This document shows positions 44,382 through 53,001 of a stretch of DNA of 64,000 nucleotides, in pieces. The stretch covers positions 84,762 through 148,761 of the forward strand of contig DASTYT010000052.1 in assembly GCA_035764725.1 (NCBI GenBank). The letters are read 5' to 3'. Source of the stretch: Candidatus Methylomirabilota bacterium (GTDB lineage Bacteria > Methylomirabilota > Methylomirabilia > Rokubacteriales > CSP1-6). Each line of letters starts with the position of its first letter. Positions within the stretch are counted from its first letter, which is position 1. The notes under the pieces were generated by a model that was given only the letters and a program-made list of their open reading frames with translations, was not told the DNA's origin and searched no databases. The position numbers and the translations under genes were made by a program.

Positions 44382-45627
44382 GCGCGCCGCGGAGTCGCGC
44401 GAGCAGCCCGCGCAGGGCCTTGCGCAGGACCCCCGCCAGATCCGCGAGGGCGGGCAGTGGGTCACGCCATCGGAACACGAAGTAGCGCGTGCGCGGGCGC
44501 AAGAAGTCCACCACGTAGTCGAAGAGCTCGCGCGCCCGCGACAGGCGGAGCTCGCGGTTTTGCACCGCTCCGGAGTCGAAGAGCACGGTAAAGAGGCGCC
44601 GCGTGTCCGGGATCACGAAGCGGCAGCGGAGATGGCCGCGATAGGGGACGGGCCGGGGTACCCGGCCTAGGCCCAGCACACTGTAGGTGTACCAGCCGAA
44701 CGGCGCGCCGGCGTGATAGGCCAGGGGCTGGCTTCCCCAGAAGCGTCCGTTCACCTCCATGAAGGCGGAGCGGCCGGTCGCGGGGTCGTGGCGGTACTCG
44801 ACCATCGCCGCGCCCTCCCACTCGAGCCGGCGCAGCAGGGTCACGGAGCGATCGAAGAGCTCGGCGTGGGCGTCCAGCGGCACGCTGATGCAGTAGGTCG
44901 AGGTGCCGCCCTCCGGCGGCCACTCGCGCAGCCGACGATGCTGGAAGCGCAGGACCGGCTCGCCGCGATGCATGAACACCATCTGCCCGAGGCCGATGCC
45001 CGGGCAGAACTCCTGCACGAGGGGAAAGTGGCCGATCGGCGCGTAGCGGACCATGGCGCGGCGCAGCGCGCTCCCGTCGTAGCAGTACTCGGCCTTCTGG
45101 AGCGCGACCGCGGCCGCGCGGAGCAGCGGGCTCACCGCCACCGGATCACTCCACTTGAGGACGACGGGATAGCGCGTCGCGGCCGCTACCCGCTCCACGT
45201 CCTCCAGGCTAGCGGGCTGCCACGTCTCGGGCACCGTGAGGCCCGCCGCGCGCGCGGCGTCGCAGGCCACGCCCTTGTCGAGTACGCGCGCCATACGCGC
45301 CGCGTCGGGAATCAGCGGGCGCAAGTCGCCCAGAGTGGCCCGCTCGCGGTTGAGCCAGAGGATGTCGCGCTCCGAGATCGTCATGAGGAAGCGCGCGCCG
45401 TGCGCGGCGGCGATCTCGCGGATGAGGGCGAGCGTCTCCGCCTCCCCCCCCGACGTCACCCAGCCGCGGCGGAGAAAGCGGGAGCGGAGCCCTACGCCGT
45501 CGGGGCTGCGCGCGATGCCGTAGACGGCGACGCCCCGCTCGCCGAGCTCACGGAGCACGGTGAGCCCGATCGGGGTGTCGATGCCGAGGAGCACGACCGG
45601 CGGGGTCGCGGGCGCCCCGTCGGCCAC
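44317..45627 (-). CDS. ATP-grasp carboxylate-amine ligase-like protein
   Basis: Protein of 436 residues. An N-terminal Rossmann-like pre-ATP-grasp domain (VVLLGIDTPIGLTVLRELG) is followed by the ATP-grasp core: YPVVLKWSDP, LVQEFCPGIGLGQMV and the metal motif AFMEVNGRFWGS. The C-terminal third (from about 330) is variable and basic. Members join a carboxylate to an amine or similar group; the substrate is unknown. The GTG start lies one base after the PHP gene's stop. Confidence 0.75.
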   Translation of the reverse strand: MADGAPATPPVVLLGIDTPIGLTVLRELGERGVAVYGIARSPDGVGLRSRFLRRGWVTSGGEAETLALIREIAAAHGARFLMTISERDILWLNRERATLGDLRPLIPDAARMARVLDKGVACDAARAAGLTVPETWQPASLEDVERVAAATRYPVVLKWSDPVAVSPLLRAAAVALQKAEYCYDGSALRRAMVRYAPIGHFPLVQEFCPGIGLGQMVFMHRGEPVLRFQHRRLREWPPEGGTSTYCISVPLDAHAELFDRSVTLLRRLEWEGAAMVEYRHDPATGRSAFMEVNGRFWGSQPLAYHAGAPFGWYTYSVLGLGRVPRPVPYRGHLRCRFVIPDTRRLFTVLFDSGAVQNRELRLSRARELFDYVVDFLRPRTRYFVFRWRDPLPALADLAGVLRKALRGLLARLRGALSRGARRAAPRSATPSGPRGT

Positions 45628-45628
45628 G

Positions 45629-46426
45629 TCAGCCGCCCTCGAGGGTCCGGCTGAGCGCCCGGCGAATGACCTTGGGCAGCTTGATCCCGCGCCCGCGCAG
45701 CCACCGGTTGGCGACGTGCGCGGCGTCCATGGCGTGGATGCGCGCTCGCGCGACGCCTCGCGCGACGGCGCCCACATCGCGCATGCGCCGCTCGCCGTCA
45801 TAGAAGTCCACGCGCCCCCGGGCCAGCGCGCCGAGCACGAAATCGCCGGTGAGGGGCCCGGCCTCGGTGAGGCGCATGTGAATGGGCGCCAGCTGATCGG
45901 GCTGATGGAAGTCCATGCCCACGACCGGCACCACCTCGGGGCGCGACCGGCGCACGCGGGCGAGCAGGCGCTCGCTCTGCGGCCGGAAGTAGAAGCGCCC
46001 GTCGTGTTTGGTGTTGAGGATCTCCACCGCGTCGCACTGGCGCACCACCCAGTCGGGATAGCGATAGCCGGCCTTGATGGGATGTGAGAGCACGCAGAGG
46101 CGCGCGTGCGGGCGCAGCGAATCGAAGATGGTTCGGTTGTCGCGGAAGTCGACGGTGGCGGTCGAGAGTCCCAGGAAGTAGATCGTGAAGCAGTCCATCT
46201 CGATGCCGGGAATAAAGAGGAACTCGCCGTCCGAATGGGCGCGGCAGTCGGCGATGATCGCGTCGATGTCGGGCTGGGTCAGCTCCTCGATGTGCTCGGT
46301 CATGCAGGCGAAATCGAGGCCGGCGCCCCGGAAGGTGCGCCGCAGCTCCGCGTAGGTGAGCGCGCCGTCGAAGGAGCGCGTGGAGTGCGCGTGCGCGAGT
46401 CCGCGAAGCCGTCGCGTGCCGTCCAC
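45629..46426 (-). CDS. PHP-domain metal-dependent phosphoesterase-like protein
   Basis: Protein of 265 residues. The PHP metal motifs are HAHSTRSFDG (HxH), MTEHIEE, GIEMDCF, LSHPIKAGY and VGMDFHQ. The C-terminal 60 residues are basic. Likely a hydrolase of a phosphate ester, acting in the same pathway as the ATP-grasp protein encoded one base later. The start GTG is six bases downstream of a TATACT box, with no Shine-Dalgarno. Confidence 0.8.
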   Translation of the reverse strand: MDGTRRLRGLAHAHSTRSFDGALTYAELRRTFRGAGLDFACMTEHIEELTQPDIDAIIADCRAHSDGEFLFIPGIEMDCFTIYFLGLSTATVDFRDNRTIFDSLRPHARLCVLSHPIKAGYRYPDWVVRQCDAVEILNTKHDGRFYFRPQSERLLARVRRSRPEVVPVVGMDFHQPDQLAPIHMRLTEAGPLTGDFVLGALARGRVDFYDGERRMRDVGAVARGVARARIHAMDAAHVANRWLRGRGIKLPKVIRRALSRTLEGG

Positions 46427-46432
46427 CTCGCC

Positions 46433-46438
46433 AGTATA
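46433..46438 (-). promoter_or_regulatory. -10 box of the PHP gene, predicted leaderless
   Basis: TATACT on the minus strand ends six bases before the GTG start. No good -35 is found at the usual distance, so confidence is limited. Confidence 0.35.
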
Positions 46439-46463
46439 GCGTAGGGACGCGCGTGAGCCGCGC

Positions 46464-46988
46464 TCACCCCCGGGTCAGCCGCGCCACGATCGCGTCGAAG
46501 GCCTTGTCGGCGAGGGCGCGGACCTCGTCGCGGGTCAGGGGCTGGATGGGATGCGGCACCGCGATGGTCGGATACTCGCTCACGCCCAGCGCGGCCGCCT
46601 GCGCCCGCGCCGCCCGCTGGAACTCCGTGGAGATGACGGTGGCGGTCGGAATGCCGTTGTCTTCGAAGAACACGCCGTCGTGCACACTGCACGTTGTGCA
46701 GGACCCTCAGTCGGCGAGCCCCTCGACGAGGACCTCCGTCTCCTTGAGGATGAGCGCCCGCAGGTCCTCGGGGGCCGGGCGGGCGAACGTCGGCTTCTTG
46801 CGCCGGAGGATCTCCTTGGGGCGATGGCGCTCGCGCAAGAGCTCCTCGATGCGGTCGAGCAGGTGGTCGCCCTTGGCCTTGGAGATGTCGAGGAGAGTGA
46901 TCACCTTCCCGTCGAGGCTGGCCGGGCGGGGGGCGGTGCGCCGGGGCACGGCGACCGAGTCAGTCGGGTCCAGGAACTCTTCACTCAT
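46464..46988 (-). CDS. UGSC-family selenoprotein with in-frame TGA read as selenocysteine
   Basis: Protein of 174 residues if the TGA at 46709-46707 (codon 94) is decoded as selenocysteine. The frame is the same on both sides, and reads LAD-U-GSCTTCSVHDGVFFEDNG, the UGSC motif of a known (seleno)protein family. The following conserved part contains TATVISTEFQRAA and TIAVPHPIQPLT. The downstream half has no start with Shine-Dalgarno of its own. U-x-x-C is a redox motif, so thiol/selenol chemistry is expected. The ATG at 46988 has GGAGG nearby and overlaps the previous gene by eight bases. Substrate unknown. Confidence 0.85.
46680..46701 (-). promoter_or_regulatory. Candidate bacterial SECIS element
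   Basis: Directly after the TGA the mRNA can form either of two perfect hairpins: CUGCAC-AAC-GUGCAG (46701-46687) or GUGCA-GUG-UGCAC (46692-46680). The second puts a loop beginning with G 19 bases after the UGA, in agreement with the published model of bacterial SECIS elements as I recall it. Confidence 0.55.
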
Positions 46989-48042
46989 GACATCCTCCAT
47001 GGCTGGCCAAGTCGATCCGCTTCGTTACCATGCGCGACATCTTGGGGAATGTCCAGCCCGCCACCACCGCGGTGAAGCGTCCGGCGGTGCCGCCCGCCAC
47101 CATGAGCTTGAAGTTCCCAGGCTCGCGCACCTTGGCGATCAGCGTGGTGTCGGTGGCGGGATGCGCGAACTTCTTCAGCACGTGCGCGGGCAGGCCCTCC
47201 CCGCCGTTGACACCAGGGATGAGGTCCTTCACGGGCTTGCGCAGGCGCTCCCAGAGAAACGCGCTGATCCTCTCCGGGTCCCAGCCGTCCGCGGCGAGGA
47301 GGCGGGCGTGCTCGGGCGACACCACCAACAGCGTGTCCCCGTGATGCGTGGACTTGTGATGTGACATCACCGCGATGGTGTGGACCAACGTGATCAACAG
47401 GTCCTCACCGCGGTGGCTCTGGTGGTCGTACGTCACCTGGGGGGCGTAGGCCGCGAAGGCGGACACCGTGCTCTCGCCCGCGGCAAAGCCCTGGCGCACC
47501 GAGAGCGGCGGCCACGGGCTCTCTTCCTCGCGCTCGGCGATGCAGTAGGTGAAGTAGCCGGGATGCGCCATCGTCGACATCGTGATGCCGCCGGCGACGG
47601 CGCCGCCCAGGTTGCGGACGATGAGGCGGAGGGCCCGACCGATGGTGGCGTTGGCGCGGTACCCCGGCCCGAAGACGCCCGCGCCCGCGTTCATCTCCAG
47701 GCGCGTCCGCACGGGGCCGTTCACGATGAAGAGCGGGGCCGCGCTGTTGGTCGTGGCGGACACCCCGTGCAGGTCGAAGGCGTCGTCGCACATCGCCTCC
47801 ACTCCCGCGATCACCACCGGCATGTATTCGGGCCGGCAGCCGGCCATCACCGCGTTCACCGCGATCTTCTCCACGGTGGCGCGGCCGAAGTTGGGCGGCA
47901 CCAGGGCGACGAGCGCGTCGCCGGCGCGCCCGGAGGCGGCCACCGCCGCAACCACCCGCTCGCGGGTAGGCGGCACGACCGGCAAGCCATCGGTGACGCC
48001 CCGCGCGTAGAGAATGTCGAAGGGATCGCCGGCGGGATCCAC
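46981..48042 (-). CDS. Conserved protein of unknown function coupled to the UGSC selenoprotein
   Basis: Protein of 353 residues, no family recognised with certainty. Notable segments are GLPVVPPTRERV near the start, NAVMAGCRPEYMPVVIAGVEAM, NAGAGVFGPGYRANATIGRALR and HHGDTLLVVSPEHARLL. It has several conserved-looking Cys, including SHGGCHE at the very end. No signal peptide or membrane helix. It ends inside the start of the selenoprotein gene, so equal synthesis and a two-subunit enzyme are likely. Confidence 0.7.
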   Translation of the reverse strand: MDPAGDPFDILYARGVTDGLPVVPPTRERVVAAVAASGRAGDALVALVPPNFGRATVEKIAVNAVMAGCRPEYMPVVIAGVEAMCDDAFDLHGVSATTNSAAPLFIVNGPVRTRLEMNAGAGVFGPGYRANATIGRALRLIVRNLGGAVAGGITMSTMAHPGYFTYCIAEREEESPWPPLSVRQGFAAGESTVSAFAAYAPQVTYDHQSHRGEDLLITLVHTIAVMSHHKSTHHGDTLLVVSPEHARLLAADGWDPERISAFLWERLRKPVKDLIPGVNGGEGLPAHVLKKFAHPATDTTLIAKVREPGNFKLMVAGGTAGRFTAVVAGWTFPKMSRMVTKRIDLASHGGCHE

Positions 48043-48058
48043 GCTGGGTCCGATCAGG

Positions 48059-48730
48059 TCAGGACTTGCAGGCGCGGAAGGCCGCGTAGTCGCCCGCGGC
48101 GCGGCTCTTGGTATCGTCCGAATCGGTCAGCACCGCGATGCCCCCGGGCTTGGGTAGCTCGTCCTCCTTGAAGCGTGCGCGGAAGTCCTCGGCCACGTTG
48201 GCGCGCGCTTCCACCCACTCGCCCTTGTTGGCGTCGCCGCTGCGGAGCACGCGCGCCTGGGTGAGGCCCGCACTCGACGTGAGCGGCGTCCCCACCGGCA
48301 CCACCCGGCTCCAGATATACTTGAGCGCCTTCACGGACACGGAGCTGTGGGGCCACACCGCATACACGGAGAGCGCGCTGTCGTTGGTCTTGCTCTGGCG
48401 CTCGTCGGAGCCCTTCGGATGCTCCTGGAGGCGCCAGGACCACGCGAGCACCGGGTACTGGGCCACGTCCCACGCCTGCTCCTTCGCCGCCTGGATGCCC
48501 AGGCCCTCGGAGATCGCCCGCAGGAATCGGCGGCCGTTCTCCTCGCGCACCGTGTACGCCGCGCGTCCCGCATCCTTGCGCGGCTTCCAGTCCGTGGGGA
48601 ACTCCCCCACCTTGGCGCGGGAGAAGTCCTCGAGCACGATGCAGTCCTCCGCGCGCGCGGTGGACGCGGTGAGCAGGAGGACAGGGGCGGCGAGCAGCAG
48701 CACGAGGGCGGGGGGGACGAGCGTTCGCAT
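48059..48730 (-). CDS. Secreted DUF3047 protein
   Basis: Exported protein of 223 residues with a clear signal peptide (LVPPALVLLLAAPVLLLTA, cleavage near TARAED). The mature part has DUF3047 features: VLEDFSRAKVGEFPTDWKPR, VLAWSWRLQEHPKG and SVKALKYIWSRVVPVGT, a jelly-roll-like domain of unknown function. An ATG four codons earlier (48742) is possible, but GGAG precedes the one at 48730. It lies between the VWA gene and the selenoprotein pair. Confidence 0.8.
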   Translation of the reverse strand: MRTLVPPALVLLLAAPVLLLTASTARAEDCIVLEDFSRAKVGEFPTDWKPRKDAGRAAYTVREENGRRFLRAISEGLGIQAAKEQAWDVAQYPVLAWSWRLQEHPKGSDERQSKTNDSALSVYAVWPHSSVSVKALKYIWSRVVPVGTPLTSSAGLTQARVLRSGDANKGEWVEARANVAEDFRARFKEDELPKPGGIAVLTDSDDTKSRAAGDYAAFRACKS

Positions 48731-48748
48731 GCGCTCCAGCATGCCTGG

Positions 48749-50158
48749 CTATCGGCCGCGGCGCCACCACTGGTGGACGAGCTGGTCCACCACCTGGACG
48801 AGCTGGGCCACCGTCCGGCACTCCTTCACGATGTCGCAGGAGGGCGCGTAGAGAGGCATCACGCTGTCGCCGATGCCCCAGCCCCATTGCCCCTCAGGGT
48901 TCAGCCAGATGATGCCCTTGACCCGCTCGCGGATGAGGCGGATGGCCCATGCCTGCGGGTCGTTGTAGTTGTTGCGCGCGTCGCCCAGGACCAGCACCGT
49001 CGTCTTGCGGTCCAGGGTGTCCAGCTCGGTCCGCACGAAGCGATTGAAGGCGTAGCCGAAGTCGGAGCGGCAGTGGTAGTCCACCGGCGAGCCCTTGAGC
49101 GCCCACTCGATGGCCCGGTCCACCGGATAGGTATTGAAAGCCTGCGTCACCTCGGCGATCTCCGACACGAAGACGTAGGACCGCACGCGGGAGAAGCACT
49201 CCTGCAGGCTCCACACGAGCTGGAGCATGAAGCGCGAGGCGTTCCGCACCGAATCCGACACGTCGCAGAGGGTGACCAGCTTGGGCTTCTCGCGGTGGCG
49301 CCGGCGGTAGCGCACCTCCATCGGCACGCCCCCATACTGCAAGCTCTGTCGAATGGTCCGGCGCGAGTCCAGACGCCCCTTCTCCTCCTGGCGCTGGCGC
49401 AGGGCGAGCGCGTCCTTGATCTTGCGAGCGAGGCGCGCCACCACCGCCTTCATCTGCGCGACCTCGTCGGGCGACAGCGCGAAGAGCGGCTTGTCGGTGA
49501 GGACCTCGCGGGTGAGCTTCTCGCCCTCGCGGAAGGCGCGGCGCTCGAGCTCGCGCTCCACGTGCTGGCGGATCATGCGCCGGAAGGCCTCGAGGCGGAG
49601 GTCGAGGTAGTTGCGGATCCGCGCGAGCTGCCCAGGATCGAGCCCCTGGGCCTCCAGCATCTGCATGATGCGGGAGAGGTCCCGCTCGATCGCCTCCCAG
49701 TCGAACTTGTCGTAGATCCGGCGCGAGAAGTAGCCGATCTGGAGGAAGTACATCAGCCTCTCGAGCCCGGCCCCCTGCCCCTGGCCGCGGATCGCCATCT
49801 CCATCTCGGCGCCCTCGCCCTGGAGCATCAGCTCGGTCATCTCGTCCAGGTTGAGGCCGTCCTCCGCCATGAGCTGGTCGAGGAGGTCCCGCATCTTCGG
49901 ATCCTCGGGCCCCAGCGCCTTCTTGAGGCCCGCCCCCAGGGCCTCGAGGTCGAGGAAGTAGAGGTCGAAGATGCGGTCGAAGGTCGGAAGATCGCGCGCC
50001 TCCTTGACGAGCGTGGCGGCCAGCGCCGACTTGAAGGTCTCGCGCGTCTCCACGCCGATCTCGGTGGCCGCGGACAGGGAGTCCAGCGCCTCGCTGGTGG
50101 AGATGCGCAGCTCCGCCCGCCGCAGGTCCGAGATGAACTCCAGAATTCTCTTCTCCAT
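48749..50158 (-). CDS. VWA-domain protein, CoxE-like
   Basis: Protein of 469 residues. The N-terminal 280 residues are helical and charged. The C-terminal von Willebrand A domain has the MIDAS start VTLCDVSDSVRNASRF and the later LVLGDARNNYND. CoxE-type proteins work with a MoxR AAA+ ATPase to insert or remodel metal cofactors, for example in Mo-hydroxylases. The MoxR gene is two genes upstream. The ATG at 50158 starts the conserved part and lies eight bases after the preceding stop. Confidence 0.88.
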   Translation of the reverse strand: MEKRILEFISDLRRAELRISTSEALDSLSAATEIGVETRETFKSALAATLVKEARDLPTFDRIFDLYFLDLEALGAGLKKALGPEDPKMRDLLDQLMAEDGLNLDEMTELMLQGEGAEMEMAIRGQGQGAGLERLMYFLQIGYFSRRIYDKFDWEAIERDLSRIMQMLEAQGLDPGQLARIRNYLDLRLEAFRRMIRQHVERELERRAFREGEKLTREVLTDKPLFALSPDEVAQMKAVVARLARKIKDALALRQRQEEKGRLDSRRTIRQSLQYGGVPMEVRYRRRHREKPKLVTLCDVSDSVRNASRFMLQLVWSLQECFSRVRSYVFVSEIAEVTQAFNTYPVDRAIEWALKGSPVDYHCRSDFGYAFNRFVRTELDTLDRKTTVLVLGDARNNYNDPQAWAIRLIRERVKGIIWLNPEGQWGWGIGDSVMPLYAPSCDIVKECRTVAQLVQVVDQLVHQWWRRGR

Positions 50159-50166
50159 GCCGGGTC

Positions 50167-50721
50167 CTATCGCGCGAACGTCACGTAGGACGACTTGAAG
50201 ACGTCCTCGTTGCCGTCGCGGGTGATCGGAAAGAGGCGGCCGTCCTCCAGACGGAGCAGCCCGTGGAAGGAGCCGCGGCAGATGAAGTGCGCCTGCTTGA
50301 GCTTCCAGCCGAGCGCGCCGGCGGGGGTCTCCTCGTCCTGCTCCACCGCGCGCGTGACGTCGGGCACGTCGCCCACGAGGTGCAGCACGCGCACCGGGCC
50401 CTCCGCGCACCGGAGCCCCAGCACCACCTTGTAGGCGAGGCCCTGACGGAAGGTCTCCACCGTCATCTCGCCGGGGTGGAGGAGGTGCGGCACCGCCTCG
50501 GGCATGACCGTCCGGAAGAAGTCCCGGGGCGTCGGGTGAACGTAGTAGAAGTGCCAGCGCCCGGCCGCGGAGATCCAGAGCTTGGTGTACTCACCGAGGG
50601 CGCCGGAGATGCAGCGGCCGCCCTCGATCAGGACCGGTCCCGAGGGCCCGAGCTCGGGCAGCCGGATGCGGGGACTGGGAAACCACAGCTCCCGGAACTC
50701 GGTCAGGGTTCCCCAGTCCAT
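50167..50721 (-). CDS. Conserved protein of unknown function between MoxR and VWA genes
   Basis: Protein of 184 residues, family not recognised. Beta-rich, with segments RCISGALGEYTKLWISA, WHFYYVHPTPRDFFRTV and AHFICRGSFHGLLRLEDGR. No signal peptide or membrane helix. It is encoded 12 bases after moxR and 8 before the VWA gene, so it probably belongs to the same machine, perhaps as an adaptor for the client protein. Confidence 0.65.
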   Translation of the reverse strand: MDWGTLTEFRELWFPSPRIRLPELGPSGPVLIEGGRCISGALGEYTKLWISAAGRWHFYYVHPTPRDFFRTVMPEAVPHLLHPGEMTVETFRQGLAYKVVLGLRCAEGPVRVLHLVGDVPDVTRAVEQDEETPAGALGWKLKQAHFICRGSFHGLLRLEDGRLFPITRDGNEDVFKSSYVTFAR

Positions 50722-50733
50722 CGGATGTCCCGC

Positions 50734-51654
50734 TTACTGCGCGGGGACTTCGGCGAGGACCTTGTCGAGGGCGCCGCGCACCCGCTCGAGGTCCTTCTCG
50801 TGCTTCACGAGCATGGTGAGCGTGGACTCGACGAGCTCGCGGTCGAGCGCGTCCGCATTGAGGATCACCAGTGACCGCGCCCAGTCCAGGCTCTCCGACA
50901 CCGAGGGGGCCTTGCGTAGCTCGAGGCCGCGGATCTTGTTGACCACGCCCACCACCGCCTGGGCCAGGCGCTCGGGAATCTCCGGCACCTTGAGGCGGAT
51001 GATCGACAGCTCCTCGTCCGGCGGCGGGAAGTCGATGAAGAGGTGGAGACACCGCCGCTTGAGGCCGTCCGAGAGCTCGCGCGCGTTGTTCGAGGTGAGG
51101 ACGACGAGGGGAATGTTCGTGGCCTTGATGGTTCCGAGCTCCGGCACCGAGACCTGGAAGTCGGAGAGGACCTCGAGGAGGAACGCCTCGAATTCCGGCT
51201 CCGCCTTGTCGATCTCGTCGACGAGCAGCACCACCGGGTCGGGCGACTCGATGGCCTGGAGCAGCGGCCGCGGGGAGAGGAAGCGGTGCGAGAAGAACGC
51301 GTCGTCCTGCCCCGAGATCTTGGCGACCGCATCCGGCAGGGACGGCGCATCTGCGATCAGCTCGCCGATGCGCTCGCGGAGGAGCTGGGTGTAGAGCAGC
51401 TGCTTCGCGTACTTCCACTCGTAGAGCGCCTTGCCCTCGTCCAGCCCTTCGTAGCACTGGAGACGAATGAGCCGGCGGCTCGCGATGTCGGCGAGCGTCT
51501 TGGCCAGCTCGGTCTTGCCGACCCCGGCCGGCCCCTCGACGAGGACGGGACGTCCCATCCGCGCGGCGAGGAAGACCACGGTGGAGATGCGGCGGTTGGC
51601 GATGTAGCCAGCGCGCTTGAAGCGCTGCTGGACCTCCTCGACCGACTGAAACAT
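50734..51654 (-). CDS. MoxR-family AAA+ ATPase, CoxD-like
   Basis: AAA+ chaperone of 306 residues. Walker A is LVEGPAGVGKTELAKTL near residue 38, Walker B is VVLLVDEIDKAEPEFEAFL, sensor 1 is LVVLTSNNARELSDGLKRR. MoxR ATPases pair with VWA proteins to activate metalloenzymes. The ATG at 51654 has AAGGAG five bases upstream and is preferred over a longer frame. It is the first gene of a tight minus-strand series that runs to the UGSC selenoprotein. Confidence 0.92.
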   Translation of the reverse strand: MFQSVEEVQQRFKRAGYIANRRISTVVFLAARMGRPVLVEGPAGVGKTELAKTLADIASRRLIRLQCYEGLDEGKALYEWKYAKQLLYTQLLRERIGELIADAPSLPDAVAKISGQDDAFFSHRFLSPRPLLQAIESPDPVVLLVDEIDKAEPEFEAFLLEVLSDFQVSVPELGTIKATNIPLVVLTSNNARELSDGLKRRCLHLFIDFPPPDEELSIIRLKVPEIPERLAQAVVGVVNKIRGLELRKAPSVSESLDWARSLVILNADALDRELVESTLTMLVKHEKDLERVRGALDKVLAEVPAQ

Positions 51655-51742
51655 GGCGTCTCCTTGGAATGAATTGGCGTTCATCCTAGCATTCCGCCCC
51701 CGGTTTGGCGAGCGGCGCCGGCAGTGGGAGACTGACGTTGCG

Positions 51743-52864
51743 ATGACGCCCACCGCCGACGCGACGCGCGCGCGCCGCTACCATCGTCTGCGCTTCGCCC
51801 TCGGCCTGCTCGGGCTGCTGCTCGCCATCGCATACCTCACCACGCTGCTCTGGACCGGGGCCTCCGTGCGGTTCGCCGCCGCGGCGGCGGCGTGGACGTC
51901 GAGGCCGTGGCTGCAACTGATCCTCGTGCTCGGCGCGGTCGCGCTCGGCTGGCGGCTCCTCACGCTGCCGCTCACGTGGCTCGGCGGCTACTGGCTGCCC
52001 CGTCGCTATGGCCTGCTCCATCAGCCGTTCTCGCGCTGGCTCTGGGACGGCGCCAAGGCCGCCGCGATCGGCGGCGCGCTGTCGCTGGCCGGGGCCGAGC
52101 TGGCCTACTCGCTCCTGCGGCTCACGCCCTGGTGGTGGCTGCTGAGCGCGGTGGCCTTCTTCGGCGTCACCGTGCTGCTCACGCTGGTGGCGCCGGTGTG
52201 GCTGCTGCCGCTCTTCTATCGCCTCGTGCCGCTCGCCGAGGGTCCGCTGCGCGCGCGCCTGGTCGCGCTCGCCGCGCGCGCCGGCGTACCGGTGCTCGGC
52301 GTCTGGGTGGGCGATCAGTCGCGGAAGAGCCGGACCGCCAACGCCGCGGTGACGGGGCTGGGGCGGACGCGGCGGATCATTCTTTTCGACACCCTGCTGA
52401 GCGAGTTCACCGAGGACGAGGTGGAGGCCGTGCTCGCCCACGAGCTGGCGCATCACGCCCACGCCGACATGTGGCGCGGGCTCGCGGCGCACGGCGCGCT
52501 GACCGTGGCGACGTTCTGGGTCGCTGACCGGCTCCTGACCGCCGGGGCGGCTCGGCTCGGGCTGGCAGGGCCGGCGGACCTGGGTGGCGCGCCGCTGGTC
52601 GGCCTCATCGTCCTGGGCGCCGGGCTCGTCGCGCTGCCTCTGACGAACGGGTGGTCACGACGGCTGGAGCGCCAGGCCGACGACTTCGCGGTGCGGGTGC
52701 TCGGCCGGCCGGACGCCTTCATCGCGGCCATGGAACGGCTGGCACGGCTGAATCTGGCCGAGCGGAGCCCCCATCCGCTGAAGGAGACGCTTCTCTACTC
52801 GCACCCCGCGATCGACCGCCGGATCGCCCGCGCCCGGTGGCTGGCCACGCGGTCGGCGGGCTGA
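51743..52864 (+). CDS. M48-family (Ste24-type) membrane metalloprotease
   Basis: Protein of 373 residues with about six membrane helices. The zinc motif HELAHH lies in EVEAVLAHELAHHAHADMW and the third ligand in RRLERQADDFAVRVL. The segment GYWLPRRYGLLHQPFSRWL is typical of CAAX-protease-1/Ste24 relatives. It would cleave membrane or misfolded envelope proteins. The ATG at 51743 follows the divergent moxR start by 88 bases. Confidence 0.9.
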   Translation: MTPTADATRARRYHRLRFALGLLGLLLAIAYLTTLLWTGASVRFAAAAAAWTSRPWLQLILVLGAVALGWRLLTLPLTWLGGYWLPRRYGLLHQPFSRWLWDGAKAAAIGGALSLAGAELAYSLLRLTPWWWLLSAVAFFGVTVLLTLVAPVWLLPLFYRLVPLAEGPLRARLVALAARAGVPVLGVWVGDQSRKSRTANAAVTGLGRTRRIILFDTLLSEFTEDEVEAVLAHELAHHAHADMWRGLAAHGALTVATFWVADRLLTAGAARLGLAGPADLGGAPLVGLIVLGAGLVALPLTNGWSRRLERQADDFAVRVLGRPDAFIAAMERLARLNLAERSPHPLKETLLYSHPAIDRRIARARWLATRSAG

Positions 52865-52958
52865 CAGTGTCCTGGGCAACTCGTTCTCCGGGCGACGGAT
52901 ATAACTGAGTGGGTCCCAGAAAGTCACGTTTAAACAGCTACTTATATTCGACGCGCTG

Positions 52959-52974
52959 TGGCACCCCTCTTGCT
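52959..52974 (+). promoter_or_regulatory. Consensus sigma-54 promoter of the histidine kinase gene
   Basis: TGGCAC-N5-TTGCT, an exact match to the -24/-12 consensus, with ten bases between GG and GC. Transcription should start near 52985. This rules out the upstream candidate starts at 52909 and 52981. Confidence 0.85.
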
Positions 52975-53001
52975 CGCCCCATGCGGCAGAGGGCGATCAC
53001 G

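Noticed and set aside
46464-46685. A separate 73-residue protein starting at GTG 46685
   Set aside because: No Shine-Dalgarno, in frame with the upstream gene, and it contains just the C-terminal half of the UGSC family.
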